Positions 1-11,984 of a stretch of 64,000 nucleotides of DNA are shown here, piece after piece. Every line of letters begins with the position of its first letter. Positions within the stretch are counted from its first letter, which is position 1. Position numbers and translations under genes: made by a program. Location of the stretch: the NCBI GenBank assembly GCA_951230915.1, contig OX579637.1, forward strand, positions 1,674,001 to 1,738,000, written 5' to 3'. The notes below the pieces were generated by a model. The model had not been told where the DNA came from and did no database searches. It saw nothing but the letters and a program-made list of their open reading frames with translations. This DNA comes from Antitrichia curtipendula (lineage: Eukaryota > Streptophyta > Bryopsida > Hypnales > Leucodontaceae).

Positions 1-289
1 CACTTTGTAGCTCCCCGTGTTCTCTAGTTTGTCAATGAATTTGTTGTTGAGTTGGATTTGGATATATCCAACACTTGGGACAGTTCTAGCTCAGCCTAGT
101 CTAAGGGATGTTATGTTGTCCTAAGTTGTGGTCGTTTACGTGCCTCTTCTTCATTGGAGAAGGACGGATTTCTAGTTTATCTGAATTGGGCTTATTTATG
201 TCATCATGCATTCTAAAAATGGGGCCTACCTTCTCAATCGTATTTTATTCTTTTATATTTGTTATTGAGTTTCCTTTGAGCTTTATATG

Positions 290-1045
290 AACGAGTCCCC
301 TATGGAGACCCCTCTTGGTATCCATTTTTTAACGATAATATAAATATGGAATGTGATCACGGTAACAAGATAATCAAACTAAGGGAGGACGAGCTCTTCT
401 CTTTACCAACTAATCTACCCACAATCCGATATATGAAGGGAGTGTCCCCTCATGGTTCAGAATTTGACTAACCAAGGTAGAGAAAATGTGTCAAGAGGAG
501 GGACCCAACGAGACCCCTCTTCGTACCAAGAGGCCTCCAATTCTGAACTTTGTCTTGCGACATTCAACCTTGACGCTCCCAAACAAGCATCCATTTGTGA
601 ACTTGAATAAAAATTACAGAATGTGATCACGGTGATGATCCTCAACATACCAAATTTCAGTATCCAATATAAAAATAATGGGGAGGGATGGGGTCTGACC
701 CTTGTACGATTTTGGATTCTCATTACTGGACTCTGATCCACTAGGTCAAGACGAGGCCCCTTAGGAGACCCCTTTCGGTATCGAGGGGCCTCCACTGCTG
801 ACCTTGGACTTGCGACATTCAACCCTACCAGAGGATACTACTCTGACAAGAATCCAATTGTAATCATAAAACAGAAAAATGAATGTGATTAAGGTGACGC
901 GATGATCCAATTGCAGATGGAGTGGCTCCTCCCTATATCAAATTCGACTAAGCAAACAAAAAAAAGGAAAAAGATGGAGTCCTCCTCTTACTGAATTTGA
1001 CTAACCACACCTCCAGAAAATGGGAAGGGATGGGGCCCGTAACAC
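290..1045. repeat. Degenerate tandem repeat, ~240-bp unit, about 3 copies
   Basis: Three diverged units follow each other. Each carries a 'gagacccctcttcgtacc'-like block (near 308, 508 and 765); the last two follow it with 'gcctccaattctgaac' and 'cttgcgacattcaacc'-like blocks. A 'gaatgtgatcacggtga'-like block sits near 350, 612 and 880, and later parts share 'aatttgactaacca' and 'gggagggatgggg'. Spacing is about 235-260 bp. The short open frames here are not conserved between units, so I see no gene. Confidence 0.5.
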
Positions 1046-2068
1046 TCCCATTACCAATGCTCACGAGGCATAGATATGGGACCCCTATCAGGTTCCGACA
1101 ATTGTAAATACAAACTGGATTTACAAAAGATGGAGAGGCAAGCAAGCAACCATCTCCCCCTCCCTTCGTGTTTATATCCAGACACCCCAATCACAATGAT
1201 CATGAATTCCATAAGAGGAACTGAATGCGGTCCAAGCAATCCGAACAACAACTTCATTGTTCATAATATTGGGAGCCATTTTGGGGGGCATTCACTCATA
1301 CTCATTGTCCAACATTATTGAATTCATTTCAATCAAACATGCGAATGTAGGGAAATAAAAGTGTCATATATGTCATGTTTATGCATAATGACAGCATCCA
1401 ATTTACAAGAGCCCCAAATCTCCAAACAACACTCTATTACAAATTGCGCCTTAGAATGAAAAATTTAGGATTATAGATTTGCTTTTACAAAATCGCGGAC
1501 ACTAAGCCATGGAAGACAATCTTTGGACTCTCATAACACATCCAATACTACTGTGCCATTACACAAGACACAAACGCAGTAATGTTGGTAAATATTCGTC
1601 CAATCAACCATATTTTGAATAAACGCTCTGCCAAATCCTTTCACTAGCTATACAATGCATGAATTGCTTCAATCTCCCAAAGTTTCCACTAAGGTTTCTA
1701 GTGAACCACTCCAATCACTACTGAGATCATCAATATGGATAGTATTAATATATTATACTATCAGTGATTGTAAATCTGCCTAAAGCAATTCAACTTCATC
1801 ATGCAGCACTCATTGTTGCGGATCCGGGCCTTCTGCATAAGTTATTGACCTGAAAATGATGTCAATGCCAGTGTCAGTATAGTATCCCCCTTCCTCGAGC
1901 CAAATGTCATCATCATTTTTATAGCAATCACGGTGACAGATTAGCTCAAAGCTTCACTTCCCTGTTGTCCACCACATTGGCTCTTGCACCCACTCCTTCA
2001 AATCGCCTTTGTAGTCAATGCTCGTGCAACACTCTATGTGTCTGAATTGATAATTTGCAGACTTTGTC

Positions 2069-2256
2069 TACGCTAAGTTATCACCATTTCCTCGGCATAG
2101 AAGAGCCCTCACTTCATTTGATTCAAAAAAAGGGAGCTTCCCTTTCCTTCTCTCGACTTCTTCATCCACTTTGGTAAGATATTCATGCAAATCAGCCTTC
2201 GACTTTGGAAGGGAAGACATCTCAACTAAACCGGATCCACTAGCAAGTGACTCTGT
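2069..2256 (-). CDS. Possible exon of an unidentified gene
   Basis: The minus strand reads through after a polypyrimidine/TTTTTACAG acceptor-like site near 2257 into an open stretch. It has a Met followed by a charged segment rich in Lys and Glu (around KSKADLHEY and KVDEEVERRKGK) and ends at a stop near 2069. The composition looks coding, but no family is recognised and no neighbouring exon could be joined. A piece of the same sequence (the block around 2140-2170) reappears inverted at 2544-2574, so it may instead be part of a dispersed repeat. Confidence 0.2.
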
Positions 2257-2502
2257 AAAAATACATTGAAAAATAAAATGAAACAATGCTAGAAACCAAA
2301 AACGAATGAGAAAGACAAAAATGAGCTCCCCATTTTAAACTATTTTTCTTCATCAGCTTAAAATGAGCAGCAGTAACTAGGATAAGAAATCCTAAACACA
2401 AAATGAGTAATGAGATGTCCACATTCCTAAACATCAAATCCAAACATTATGAAGAAATTCAAATCTTCACGAAACGTGTCATGAAATAATTCGATGGGTA
2501 GA

Positions 2503-2610
2503 CTTACAGAATGAGGGTAATTATTGTTCATTAAATTGAGTGAATGAAGAAGTCGAGAGAAGGAAAGAGACACTTACTGGATGAGGGTAATTATTGTTCA
2601 TTAAATTGAA
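2503..2610. repeat. 70-bp direct repeat, two copies
   Basis: The block starting 'atgagggtaattattgttca' is present at 2511-2539 and 2581-2609, each preceded by 'cttac'. The period is exactly 70 bp. The spacer contains an inverted copy of the sequence at 2140-2170. Confidence 0.7.
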
Positions 2611-3029
2611 ATAAAAACTTGGTAGTTAAAAGTATAGCCCTGTAATTCTACCTTGCTTGATTTATTGCACTCTATCCTTTCCAGCACAATACTGGTGAGA
2701 ATATCTATTCTCCCAAAACCACAATGTCTAAGGTATTTGCTCCCTAAACCTAGAACCTGTCCTACTATTTATTGTGGCGATCTTATCACTTTGTGCCACG
2801 CGCCGACGTGTGGTTGTATTCGAAGAGGATGAGGTGCTCTATGTTGCCCTTATGAATCCCCGCATGCATGTAGTGATGATAAGATGAATATTCTAGATAG
2901 GGTTGTCATAGTGGACAAACGTCCAGTTTGCCTGTCCAATAGAGGTTTCGCCCGTCCGATGTGGTCAACACTAAGTTGACTTTCTGCCATTGAAGAAATA
3001 GGTGATGTGGTTGCCACTTTGACGCCACC

Positions 3030-3770
3030 TGGCTACCAAATAGGATCCAGGGCACGGACGTCATCGGTAGGGGCGCAGACGGAAGCCAGGGCAATGACGA
3101 GATTGTGTCGGGGCGCGGACGTCAATCGGGGCACGGATATCAGACAAGGCACGGACGAAAGTCAGGGCGCGGACGTTTTTTTGCTAGAACAATCTCACTA
3201 TCGGAATTAACGCTATTTCATTTCAATTTTGCAACAACAGTTTTAAGAATCTCAATGCATGTAATACAACATTGAAAAGGTCTTGAAAATACCTTTCCAA
3301 TGGTATATTACACGCCCCAAGATTGTTAAAATTGAAGTCGCAAATCCCAAAAGAAGGTTGTTGCCAAAACAAATTCTGCAAAGACAGCTGCTAATGCATC
3401 AGCGGGAACGCATGAGTGCCAAGTTTCCTTGGAAGAACCTTTGCTAAAACTTGGACCTTGAGGTCAATGGGAATTTTTCGTATGGGCGCGAACGCTTGTA
3501 TAAGCAAAGATGCTAGGGCGGGGACGCTAGGGCTGGACGGAAACGCTTTGGCGGGGACTAGGCGGGGACATTATTTCATTCCAGTTTTGCGACAACAATT
3601 TTGAGAATCTTGAGGCGTGTAATATAGCATTAGAAAGGTCTTGAAAATACCTTTCTAATGGTAAATTACACGCCCCATGATTGTTAAAATTGAAGTCGCA
3701 AATCCCAAAAGAAGATTGCTGCCAAAATAAATTTTGCAGGGACAGCTGCTAATGCATCGGCGGGAACGAT
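3030..3770. repeat. Tandem duplication: GC-rich array plus ~200-bp unit, two copies
   Basis: A ~200-bp unit is present at about 3209-3409 and again at 3567-3768. It runs from 'tatttcattccagttttgc' through 'gtcttgaaaataccttt' and 'acacgccccaagattg' to 'gacagctgctaatgcatc'. Each copy is preceded by a GC-rich array of GGGGCGCGGACG-like words, so the duplicated unit is about 360 bp. Short open frames through the arrays are by-products of their composition. Confidence 0.7.
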
Positions 3771-5270
3771 ATTTGGAAAGTTAAACCAATAGAAGAATTT
3801 GATTTAGGGGGGAGCCTCAATCATTCAAAATGACATAGGATTCTTCTTCCAAAATAAAAGAATGATGAATTCTCTTCTTAGTTGCTAAAATTAACATATT
3901 TTTATAGATCTTCAATTCAAACAAGAGTTGTCATTTAAATTTGACTTGGTACCTATTGTATAAGAACTTTGTTAAGAATTTTTGATTGTCATAGTTTGTA
4001 ATACAACGTGATAAGAGTCTTTGTTAGAAAACAAATTTGTATATGAAGTTTGAATGTTGTCAATTCAAATTTTTTTTTGAAATCTCAAATTTAGACTATT
4101 TTTGTACATAGGAACAAAGACTTGCCCTTCCAATTATTAAATTTAACATTGGAATTGCATCAAGATTTACATCAACCTCATATTTTAGATTTTGATAAAG
4201 AGAAATTCTTTTGGATTAGTTTTGTGGGTATGTAGAAGAGTGTGCCCATTAAATTAATAAATTGAACATTGGATTTTATTAAAATTTACATCAATCATCT
4301 TCAATCTATTTTTAAAAATAAGTTCGATTGCTTTAATAGATATTTGTAGGAATTTGGCATTTTTATTGGTGAATTGAGCATTTGGATTTGCAATAATTTA
4401 TATTAGCCACATTCTTTTTATTCTATTTTTATTTCTTTTAGATTATTTATGTATGGTGATATAATTTAATTCTTCTTCAATTTTTTTAAATCAATTTGAT
4501 TTATTTTAATAACTACATAGAAGGATTTTGATGGTAATTTAACATTGGGATTTCATGGCTTATATGAAATTACAAGCCAAATGTTAAAGTTAGTCATGTA
4601 TTTAGAAAACCTTTACATTTAGGCAAATAAGTATTTTAAGGATAATTTTAATAATATTGCAATATGATTGTTGGGAACCCTATGCAACTCCAATGTTCCA
4701 TTTGTCCATTACAATAGCAAAACCTAGTATGTAGACAAAAAAAAAATTGAACATTTCAATTAAGTTTTATGAGCATTCAATGTCTAAATCATCAATATAA
4801 AGGGTAAACCTTTAAAAAAAATTAAAGAAAATTAAAGAAAAGAAGAGTGTACTTCTTATTTAAAAAATTCATGAATGCATCCTTCAACTTGAATTAAGAA
4901 AAAGATGTACCTTATTCTTTGTTATAAATCCAAAAACTTCTAGCGTCTACTTTCAAATTTTTTTTCAATTGAAGCGAGCAAGTCAATTTTCATTTTCTGA
5001 AATTTTCTTTTTTGCAGGGTGGGTCCTAGTTTGCAAGTGCATGGTGAAGGCATGAAGGAGAGGTCCAGGCCCAAGAAGGGAGCAACATACTTCCACACAT
5101 GATCTTTAAACTCAAAAAGTAGTTTGGACCCCTTAATGCAGCCATTGACTTGAAGATATTTTCCTGAAATCAAATTAAAGGCTAGCTACATTAATGGGTT
5201 TCTTCCTCTCCATGAAAAAAAAGAATCCCATGACCAAGTTCAACTTCTATTTCAACTTCCCCCCATACTG
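3771..5270. other. AT-rich stretch, no gene seen
   Basis: Very AT-rich sequence without a convincing reading frame. A minus-strand frame at 4940-5173 is open but resembles no family I know. Confidence 0.5.
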
Positions 5271-5274
5271 TGGC

Positions 5275-5585
5275 TGAGGAGTGGGACATCCGTGCCCTAT
5301 CCAAGCGTCCGTGCCCTGACCAATCCGTCGGTGCCCTGTAAAGTCCCCGCCCTGACAATGACGTCCCTGCCCTGATGTCCCCGCCCCACCTTTCACGTTC
5401 GCGCCTTGATTCCAACGTGGACCGCCACCGTGGAAGCGAGTTGTCAATTGGAAAATTGAAAAAATGAAAGGCGTCCTTGCTATCCGAGACGTCCGGTTGT
5501 CCGGTCCAGTTTGCCCGTCCGTCCGTCCCGTCCTATCAACTCGACCCGTCCACTAGTAGTTTGAGACCCGTCCATCCCGTCCTAT
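5275..5585. repeat. GC-rich array of CGTCC/GTGCCCTG words
   Basis: Between 5290 and 5410 the words 'cgtccgtgccctga', 'cgtcggtgccctg' and 'cgtccctgccctgatg' follow each other every 15-25 bp. From 5490 to 5580 there are repeated 'gtccgtcccgtcctatca' words. It is the inverted counterpart of the arrays at 3035-3180 and 3480-3580. Confidence 0.6.
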
Positions 5586-5589
5586 CACA

Positions 5590-6470
5590 ATTGACACCGC
5601 AATACAGGATTTCACTTTTCATTCAAATATAGAGTCTCTTTACTGAACTTGGATTGTTCAATGTTGTTGTTCCGAAGGCAGTAATACTATTGATCTGTAC
5701 TTCAATCATTATATAAGACGCTTGACATCTTTGTGACACTCGTCATGCATTTTCTTTAGCCGAACGACATACTTCTCAATTAGCACTCTTGGATTTTTGA
5801 CTTGCTCGGCCTTCCTATCACAAAATTACGTTTCTGTAAGATTGTGGTCAATTGAACAGACATTTCTTTAGTTCTAGGGTATTCTTTGATGAGTGCGTCG
5901 TTTGCTGCAGGAGGTGCATGATGAATGTCACAAAGATAGTGAGCTAGTTGGCATGTAATGATAATAAGTGGAAGATGATGCTCTCAAAGCTAAGCTGAAC
6001 CTTGACACTAGAATAGCGATTTAGGAAGTCTAACAAAGATGTTCCCCCGCTCAATCAAATAATGATGCTCTACATGCTAATTCAACCATAAAGGCAAAAT
6101 TGGATAGAAGCGCCAAAATTGCTAAGTTTGGGGTTGGCAATTTTAGATGACTTCAACAAAAACATAAAAGGTACCGCAGGATAATTGCTGAGACCAGAAC
6201 TCCAAGATGGCAGCCACAGAGTTTATGCGCTCTTAAGAAAAGATCAGATGTTCTCAATGTATTGATGCAGATTAATTTAAATTGCTTGATTCGTGGATTA
6301 AGTTTGTAGGATGATCCTTGTAACCCTAAATCTCTTTCAACCTTTTTTGTCACACAAGTACAAATTTGTAAAAAGTAGCCTCATATAGTTTCTTGAAAAT
6401 TGGAAAGCTGCAAATGAAAGGTCCAGCAAATCTAATGGCAAAATATGCCCTAATGATAACTACGCTATAA
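5590..6470. other. No gene seen
   Basis: Moderately AT-rich sequence with no long frame, repeat array or recognisable motif on either strand. Confidence 0.4.
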
Positions 6471-6760
6471 TTCATCCATGTTTTTCATCCACTTTCATCC
6501 ACGTTTCTTCATCCGCTTTCATCCATGTTTTTCATCCATTGTCATCTATATTTTTCATCCATTTTCATCCATATTTTTTATCTAATTCTTCCAATCCCTT
6601 TCATCCCATTTTTTCCACAACTTTCTTCTATTCCTTCCATTTTTTGCACCCAATTTCATGAATTTTCTTTCAAATTTCATCCATTTTTTCCTAAACTTTC
6701 ATCCACTTTTCTATCCATTTTTTCAAACTTTTTTATTTTTCAATATTTATGCTCCAAGCT
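6470..6760. repeat. TTCATCCA-rich pyrimidine tract
   Basis: The plus strand is a run of variants of 'tttcatccatttttcatcca' for almost 300 bp. It is a low-complexity microsatellite-like tract; the reading frame through it is a composition artefact. Confidence 0.7.
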
Positions 6761-7514
6761 CATGAATCCCCGCTCCCCGCTCGTCGCTCGCTCCCCAGCA
6801 TTCCCTGTCCTTGGAACTGACTTCTTCAAGTTAATTTTTAATGGCATTTTCTCTAGCTCACTGACATTTATTAGATGGGACTCTTCATAGTTCTCCTTCT
6901 CGACGTCGAAGCTGCTATAATCCTCCTCTGTATTGTTGTCTTCTTCGGCAGAGAAGTGGGACTTCTTAGAGGACTCTTCATTGTCTGAAGAATGGCGTAG
7001 GACTTCTTCTTCAGCTGCCTCTACATGATCACGATTTTCTTCAGTAGGAGGATTTTCTAACTGCTTGACATCAACATCGCTATCATCCTTGTGGTCTTCA
7101 CATTCCAAAGCCTTCACCTCCAGCCACTTGCTCTTCTACAATTGAAAGTCAGGTTCCAATTTTCGAATGAAAGCCTCCAATACCTCCAATCGATTCTCCA
7201 AAGCCTTCACTGACACTAGTAGAAAAACAGTGACCAAATCAACAAAACATCAACACAAAAGTGTTGATTTTGATACTGTATTGTCTATTTGAACAATTTT
7301 TTGTTGATTTTGGTAAAAATTGCCAAAATCAACAATTTTTTTCGTTGATTTGGATACTGCAACTCTAAATCAACAAAAAAATCAAAACTTTTTTTGTTAA
7401 TTTTGACTTTCAAGAATCTCAAGTAATTTTTTGATTTGAAAAAAGTTTAAATCATCATGGTTGATATTCTATAAAAAATGTGATTTAAAAAAACTAAACT
7501 AAATCATTCACAAT

Positions 7515-7890
7515 TCAGTATTTTTCAAAGTTAGCAGACTTTAGAGGTCATTTTGTAATAGAAAAACAACCTTTTTCTTAAAATTTTGAGCTTAAAAAAG
7601 TTGCTTAATCAAATTATATTTCATCTCCAAAACTCCGTTTGAAATTTCAAATCTCCAATCAAAAGTTATGAATAAATTTCAGAGAGGGGTTGAATTGAAC
7701 TCTTTTTTTGACACCATAAAAGACCCTCTCTGAAATTTATTCATAACTTTTGATTAAATACTAAAATTTTCAAACAGAGTTTTGGAGATGAAAGATAATT
7801 TGATTTAGAAACTTTTCTTAGTTCAAAGTTTTAAGAACAAAGTTGTTTTTCTATTACTATATGTCCTCTGAAGTCTTTTGACTTTGAAAA
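7515..7890. repeat. Long imperfect hairpin inside the CACTA element
   Basis: A left arm at about 7515-7690 is mirrored by a right arm at 7727-7890. The inner parts are nearly perfect: 'agttatgaataaatttcaga' on the left and its reverse complement on the right around 7730. The loop is about 35 bp. A transcript would fold into a stem of over 150 bp. Confidence 0.75.
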
Positions 7891-8105
7891 ATATCGAAAA
7901 AAACAAAACATAAATTACATAAATAAAAAGTACTCCACACATGTACATGTGTGTAAGAGTGTGGTGCAATGCTTTGAATCTTAAATTTTGTTAAACTTTT
8001 TGGAATCTTTTGGAATCTATTGGAATATATTAGAATCTATTGAAGTCTTTTGGAGTTTTCTGAAATCTTCATTGTAAAATGTAGTTTGTTTTTTAATTAA
8101 CTATT

Positions 8106-8480
8106 CACAACTCGGTGTCTTTTAAAGTCAGCAGACTTTGAAGACGATTTTGTCCTAGTTAATGAACATTTTTCAAAATAATATGAACTAAAGAAAGTTG
8201 TAAAATCAAGCCAAATTTCACCACCACATATCCGTTTAAGATTTCAAGCCTTCAATCAAAAGTTACGGACAAAAAACAGAAAGAGGTGGAAATGGACATT
8301 TTCTGTAACATACTCTCTGATTTTTGTCCATAACTTTTGATTGAAGGCTTGAAATCTCAAACGGATTCTTGGAAGTGAAAGTTGGCTTGATTTTACAACT
8401 ATTCTTAGTTCATAATTTTTTAATAAAAATTCATTTATTAGGCCAAAATCGCCTCCAAAGTTTTCTGGTTTTCAAAACTA
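8106..8480. repeat. Second long hairpin inside the CACTA element
   Basis: The arm at 8106-8290 is mirrored by 8311-8480, for example 'tcaagccttcaatcaaaag' on the left and 'cttttgattgaaggcttga' on the right. It is a diverged relative of the hairpin at 7515-7890, sharing 'caatcaaaagtta' and the 'cagactttgaag' block. The element therefore carries two related foldbacks side by side. Confidence 0.75.
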
Positions 8481-8617
8481 ATGGAAAAAAATTGAAAAAA
8501 CTATAGAAAAAAATTTTACATCAAGAATATTCATGTGAATTTGTAAGTGATGCATTGGTGAGGGCCCTTCTTGGTCCTCAACTGTGAGGTCCAAGGATCA
8601 AACCTTGGTGGCGGCAA

Positions 8618-8673
8618 CTGCCACATGGCAATTGCATGGCTTGCCACGTGGCCATTAGATTGCCATGTGGCAG
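8618..8673. repeat. Perfect 15-bp inverted repeat
   Basis: CTGCCACATGGCAAT at 8618-8632 is the exact reverse complement of 8659-8673, with a 26-bp loop. It lies inside the CACTA element near its right end. Confidence 0.8.
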
Positions 8674-8929
8674 TTTTAAGTAAATAAATAACTTTTATTA
8701 AAAAAAAATTAAAAAAATTAAAAAATTAAAAATTAAAAAAAAATGGGACCAAATCAACAAAAAAATCAACACTTTTTTGTTAACAACTGCCCAAATTAAT
8801 ACGTCCATCTTAACAAGGAAAATCAACACTTTTGTGTTGAGTTTTTGTTAATTTGGTCACTGTTTTTTCTACGCAGTATCGCAAAGTACCAGCTTGTGAT
8901 ATTTTCTTTTTCTTTGACCCCATCATGCT

Positions 8930-10860
8930 AATCAGAACCTCTCAGCCTTGCAAAGTCACATATTGACACAGAAAATCAATGCCCTAAATCCTAGAAAACA
9001 AAAATGAGGACGCAAGTGCAGACCCTCACCGTCGCTAGTGTTGTACACATGTTTTTGCAACCCTAAACACTAACCCTCTCAATACGCCTGAAAGTGAACA
9101 CATTGTCCTCCTGCGATAACCTAAACTACAAACACACCTCGCAATTGAGAGTCCACCGCTTTGGTAAAGAAATTGAAAAGCCTTTGCCAAGAAACAAAAA
9201 GTGAAAGACCTCATGATAAGCGCCACACAAGATTCAAACAACACCACAAAGTGCAGAGAGAAAGGGACTGAAACCCTAAGCTCTGTATGTCGTACATGTG
9301 GCTGATCATCTAAGGTCCATTCTGGCCTGGACCAGCAGTTTGTATTGGAATCAACCGATTTCTGAATTTTAAATACAGGACACCCTACAGAAATCCAATT
9401 GGAACATCTTTAGGTCTGACTCCACCCCCAAATTCTAATTTTAAGTCCATAAAAAATTGCCCCAAAAAATAGCTTCCATTCTAACCATTCCAAAATCCAT
9501 TTTTATATTTAAGTCCATAGATTATGACATAGTTTCAAACTAGACAATCACTATTTAGTATATATCACAACCTATGTGAGAATTAATTCCCTCATCTTTT
9601 CAATTTTATTGAATTCTAGAGTCCTTTAATAAAAAAGACATGGACTGTGACAATCCTTTTGAAGTGAATAATCAAATCTTTTTTTTTGTATTGAAATGGA
9701 ATTTGTATTAATTAAACGCTATGGTCGTTTCCTACATCAAGTACACTATGCAAAAACAAGTCCTCTTATTTCTTGCATATTTTAATTTAATCAAATTCAA
9801 TGAATGAATTTAAAAGCACCTAGAACTATGGACTGTGACAATTCATAGTGGATCACCGTAGTATGCATTTGACCCTTGTTTGGAGAGCTTCTAAGGAAGA
9901 ATGAGCTAGTGAAGAGGTACTGGGAGGGTATGAGAAGCGCTCTCGATGCACCATTCGTAGCACAAAAGATACTAAAAGATGGATTAAGGCTGCATTTTAC
10001 TATCGCGGAGTTGGTGGAAGATTAATACCTAAACAATTGTCAAATACATGAAGAGTTTGCGAAAGATGCACCTTTTGTTGGTTGTAGGCGTGACTGTCCA
10101 GCTTCTTCATTTTGTTTTGGCTTTATTGTTTATGTGGGTTACTTTGTGGCAGTGTGGTCTGCTGATGGTGACCCCGCCCATTTTGGCTTGCTTGTGCACT
10201 TATGTACCCTAACTCAAATCTAGAGCATGTCAATTTTATTCAACTGCAATATTAGACACCTACTTTTTAGTCCACTATCAAGAACACTTACGCAGGTTGG
10301 AACACAAAACAAAACAATTCTTGCTGCAAGGACAAGGCTATCTTATCAAGCTGGACGCATACAAACTGTATCATGACAGTGTGGAAGCCGCATGTCAGAG
10401 CAAGGACTTCTAATCCAAGAGTCAAAATTCCAAAAAAATCAAATTGCTATCATCAAGGCACTAGTGGATGCTTACAAATCCACTGAAAACAACAATGCAT
10501 TGGCGGAGTGAGGGTGAGTAGTTAGTAGGCATAGGAAGTGATTTGAAATTTTAGGATCTAGTAGGATATTTTTTTATATTTAGAAAAAAATAGAAAAAAA
10601 ATATTTCTAAGGAGTCATAGTATTTCAAAGCTTTTTTATAAATATGTTTTAGTAAGCAAAATAAATTAAAGGTTTAGTAGGAGGAAGTAGATGTAGTAAA
10701 CAAAATTTTGTAGTTCATTATATTGATATAATTTTTTATTATTTCACAATTGGATGTTATGGATAGTGTGCAATTTAATATATTTCTATTTTTATTTTCA
10801 ATATTGCATAATGCATTTTGCAGATTTTTAATTGTGTATCTGTTATCCATTACGTTTGAT
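8930..10860. other. No gene seen
   Basis: Mixed AT-rich sequence. The short frames near 9035-9247 and the GC-richer part at 9870-10180 show no recognisable protein similarity, and no repeat structure was noticed. Confidence 0.4.
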
Positions 10861-10868
10861 GTTGAAGG

Positions 10869-11480
10869 CTAGGTGCACTACATCTCAAACTTGGGGGTTG
10901 CATACTTACGTACAATGATCATACTGATTCTATGGTTTCATACCTGCATACCATAATCCACTACAAGAGAAAGGGGTGTTTTAAGTATAGTCCTAGAGAT
11001 AACATTTTAAGTAATGACCTTTTTAGGAGATTTTCAGTAAGAATTTACAAGATATTTGTGTCTTTCTAGTAAAATTTTACTAGAAAGACACAAATATCTT
11101 GTAAATTCTTACTGAAAATCTCCTAAAAAGGTCATTACTTAAAATGTTATCTCTAGGACTATACTTAAAACACCCCTTTCTTTTGTAGTGATTGTACATA
11201 TTACGTGTATTTGGACGCATTAAATCAGTGCAAAAACAATGAATATCTATAATGTATGATTCTTATACTATTATCAGTATAGTTTAGATGCATTTTGGAT
11301 ATCACATTTGTATAATTAAAGTACATCAATTGTACGCTTTTGGAAAACTTTTTAACGACACTGATTCAGTGCGTCTAAATACACGTAATATGTACAATTA
11401 TAGTACGCAGATATGAAGCTACGAAATCAGTACGATATCTGTTAAAAAATCATCCTTCCTTAAGTTTGAGATGTAACGTA
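10869..11480. mobile_element. Foldback element, interrupted by a CACTA MITE
   Basis: The left arm ('tacatctcaaacttggggg' ... 'gtttcatacctgcatacc' ... 'tacatattacgtgtatttgg') runs over 10869-10968 and, after the MITE, 11191-11245. It is matched in inverted orientation by 11350-11480 ('acacgtaatatgtacaatta' ... 'taagtttgagatgta'). The loop is about 100 bp. No coding content. The right arm preserves the uninterrupted sequence, so the insertion point of the MITE can be read directly. Confidence 0.65.
10969..11190. mobile_element. CACTA-derived foldback MITE, 222 bp
   Basis: It starts CACTACAAGAGAAAGGGGTG and ends with the near-perfect inverted form finishing in TTTTGTAGTG. The two halves are nearly perfect reverse complements over the full ~110 bp. 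The flanks read ATC on the left and ATT on the right, a 3-bp target duplication with one mismatch. The intact opposite arm of the surrounding foldback element supports ATT as the original target. Termini and target size fit the CACTA superfamily. Confidence 0.85.
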
Positions 11481-11984
11481 TTGTATGAAGAGTTCTTTGA
11501 AGAACCCTAATTCCTAAACATATGCCAAAAACAATAAATTTGATATTTTAGAGCAGTACTTATTATAAAATTGTCCAATTTTGAATAAGAAAACCATACA
11601 TCGAATGTCTTGTACTCCAAAGGTGGCAAGCATTTTTTTATACACACCTAACTTAATAAATCTTTTGACATATTACAGTCTCACTTTATTGAAATGTCTC
11701 AATTTGATCAACTTTTTTGTATACTAAATTTAGAATCAAGATTAAACTACATTTCAAAACATTCATTTGAGAATGCAAATTGTCTCTATTTAATGAATAT
11801 GCCTTTACTTGTCTAATTCCAATCTTGTGCAAGTTCCATCAAGGATGTGGCCATAGAAGGGAGGGTGTTAGAATTTTCTAAATTGAATTCATGTACAAAT
11901 GAATGTTTTGAAATGTAGTTTGTAATTTTTTTGTGTTTGTGAAAGATTGGTTTGCGTTTGGCATGGATTTAAAAAAAAGAATCT

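Larger units (their letters stand above)
2917..5590. mobile_element. Relic non-autonomous element with CGGACG-type arrays at both sides
   Basis: The left part (3035-3180 and 3480-3580) has GC-rich runs of GGGGCGCGGACG-like units on the plus strand. The right part (5275-5415) has the same kind of unit inverted (CGTCCCTGCCCTG-like). The interior is AT-rich and codes for nothing recognisable. Near both outer limits sits a nearly identical 17-bp word, at 2921-2937 and 5504-5520, in direct orientation. Inverted subterminal arrays around AT-rich filler fit a deleted DNA transposon. Similar arrays occur next to the hAT-type transposase gene later in the window. Terminal inverted repeats and a target duplication were not found, so the limits are approximate. 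Confidence 0.35.
7214..8877. mobile_element. Non-autonomous CACTA-type element, ~1.66 kb
   Basis: The left end reads CACTAGTAGAAAAACAGTG at 7214 and continues with 'accaaatcaac'. The right end read on the minus strand gives ACTGCGTAGAAAAAACAGTG and then 'accaaattaac'. The terminal inverted repeats run for about 58 bp and include the word 'caacacaaaagtgttgatt' on both sides. Ends beginning CACTA and the adjoining repeats are known marks of the CACTA (En/Spm) superfamily. No transposase is encoded. The right terminus has drifted and a 3-bp target duplication is not clear. Confidence 0.75.
6770..8926 (-). pseudogene. Lys-rich/acidic gene fragment split by a CACTA element
   Basis: On the minus strand an ATG at 8926-8921 (two in a row) opens a frame beginning MMGSKKKKISQAG, which runs to about 8878. 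There the element at 7214-8877 interrupts it. Beyond the element the frame resumes (SVKALENRLEVLEAF...), meets a TAG at 7138-7136, and continues as a very acidic, Ser/Glu/Asp-rich stretch (blocks such as DVDVKQLENPPTEEN and FSAEEDNNTEEDYSSFD) to about 6770. A Lys cluster, a short amphipathic helix and an acidic tail suggest a nuclear or transposon-encoded protein, but I recognise no family. The split and the stop make it a pseudogene. That the two halves belong together is inferred from matching strand and character and from the clean junction. Confidence 0.45.
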
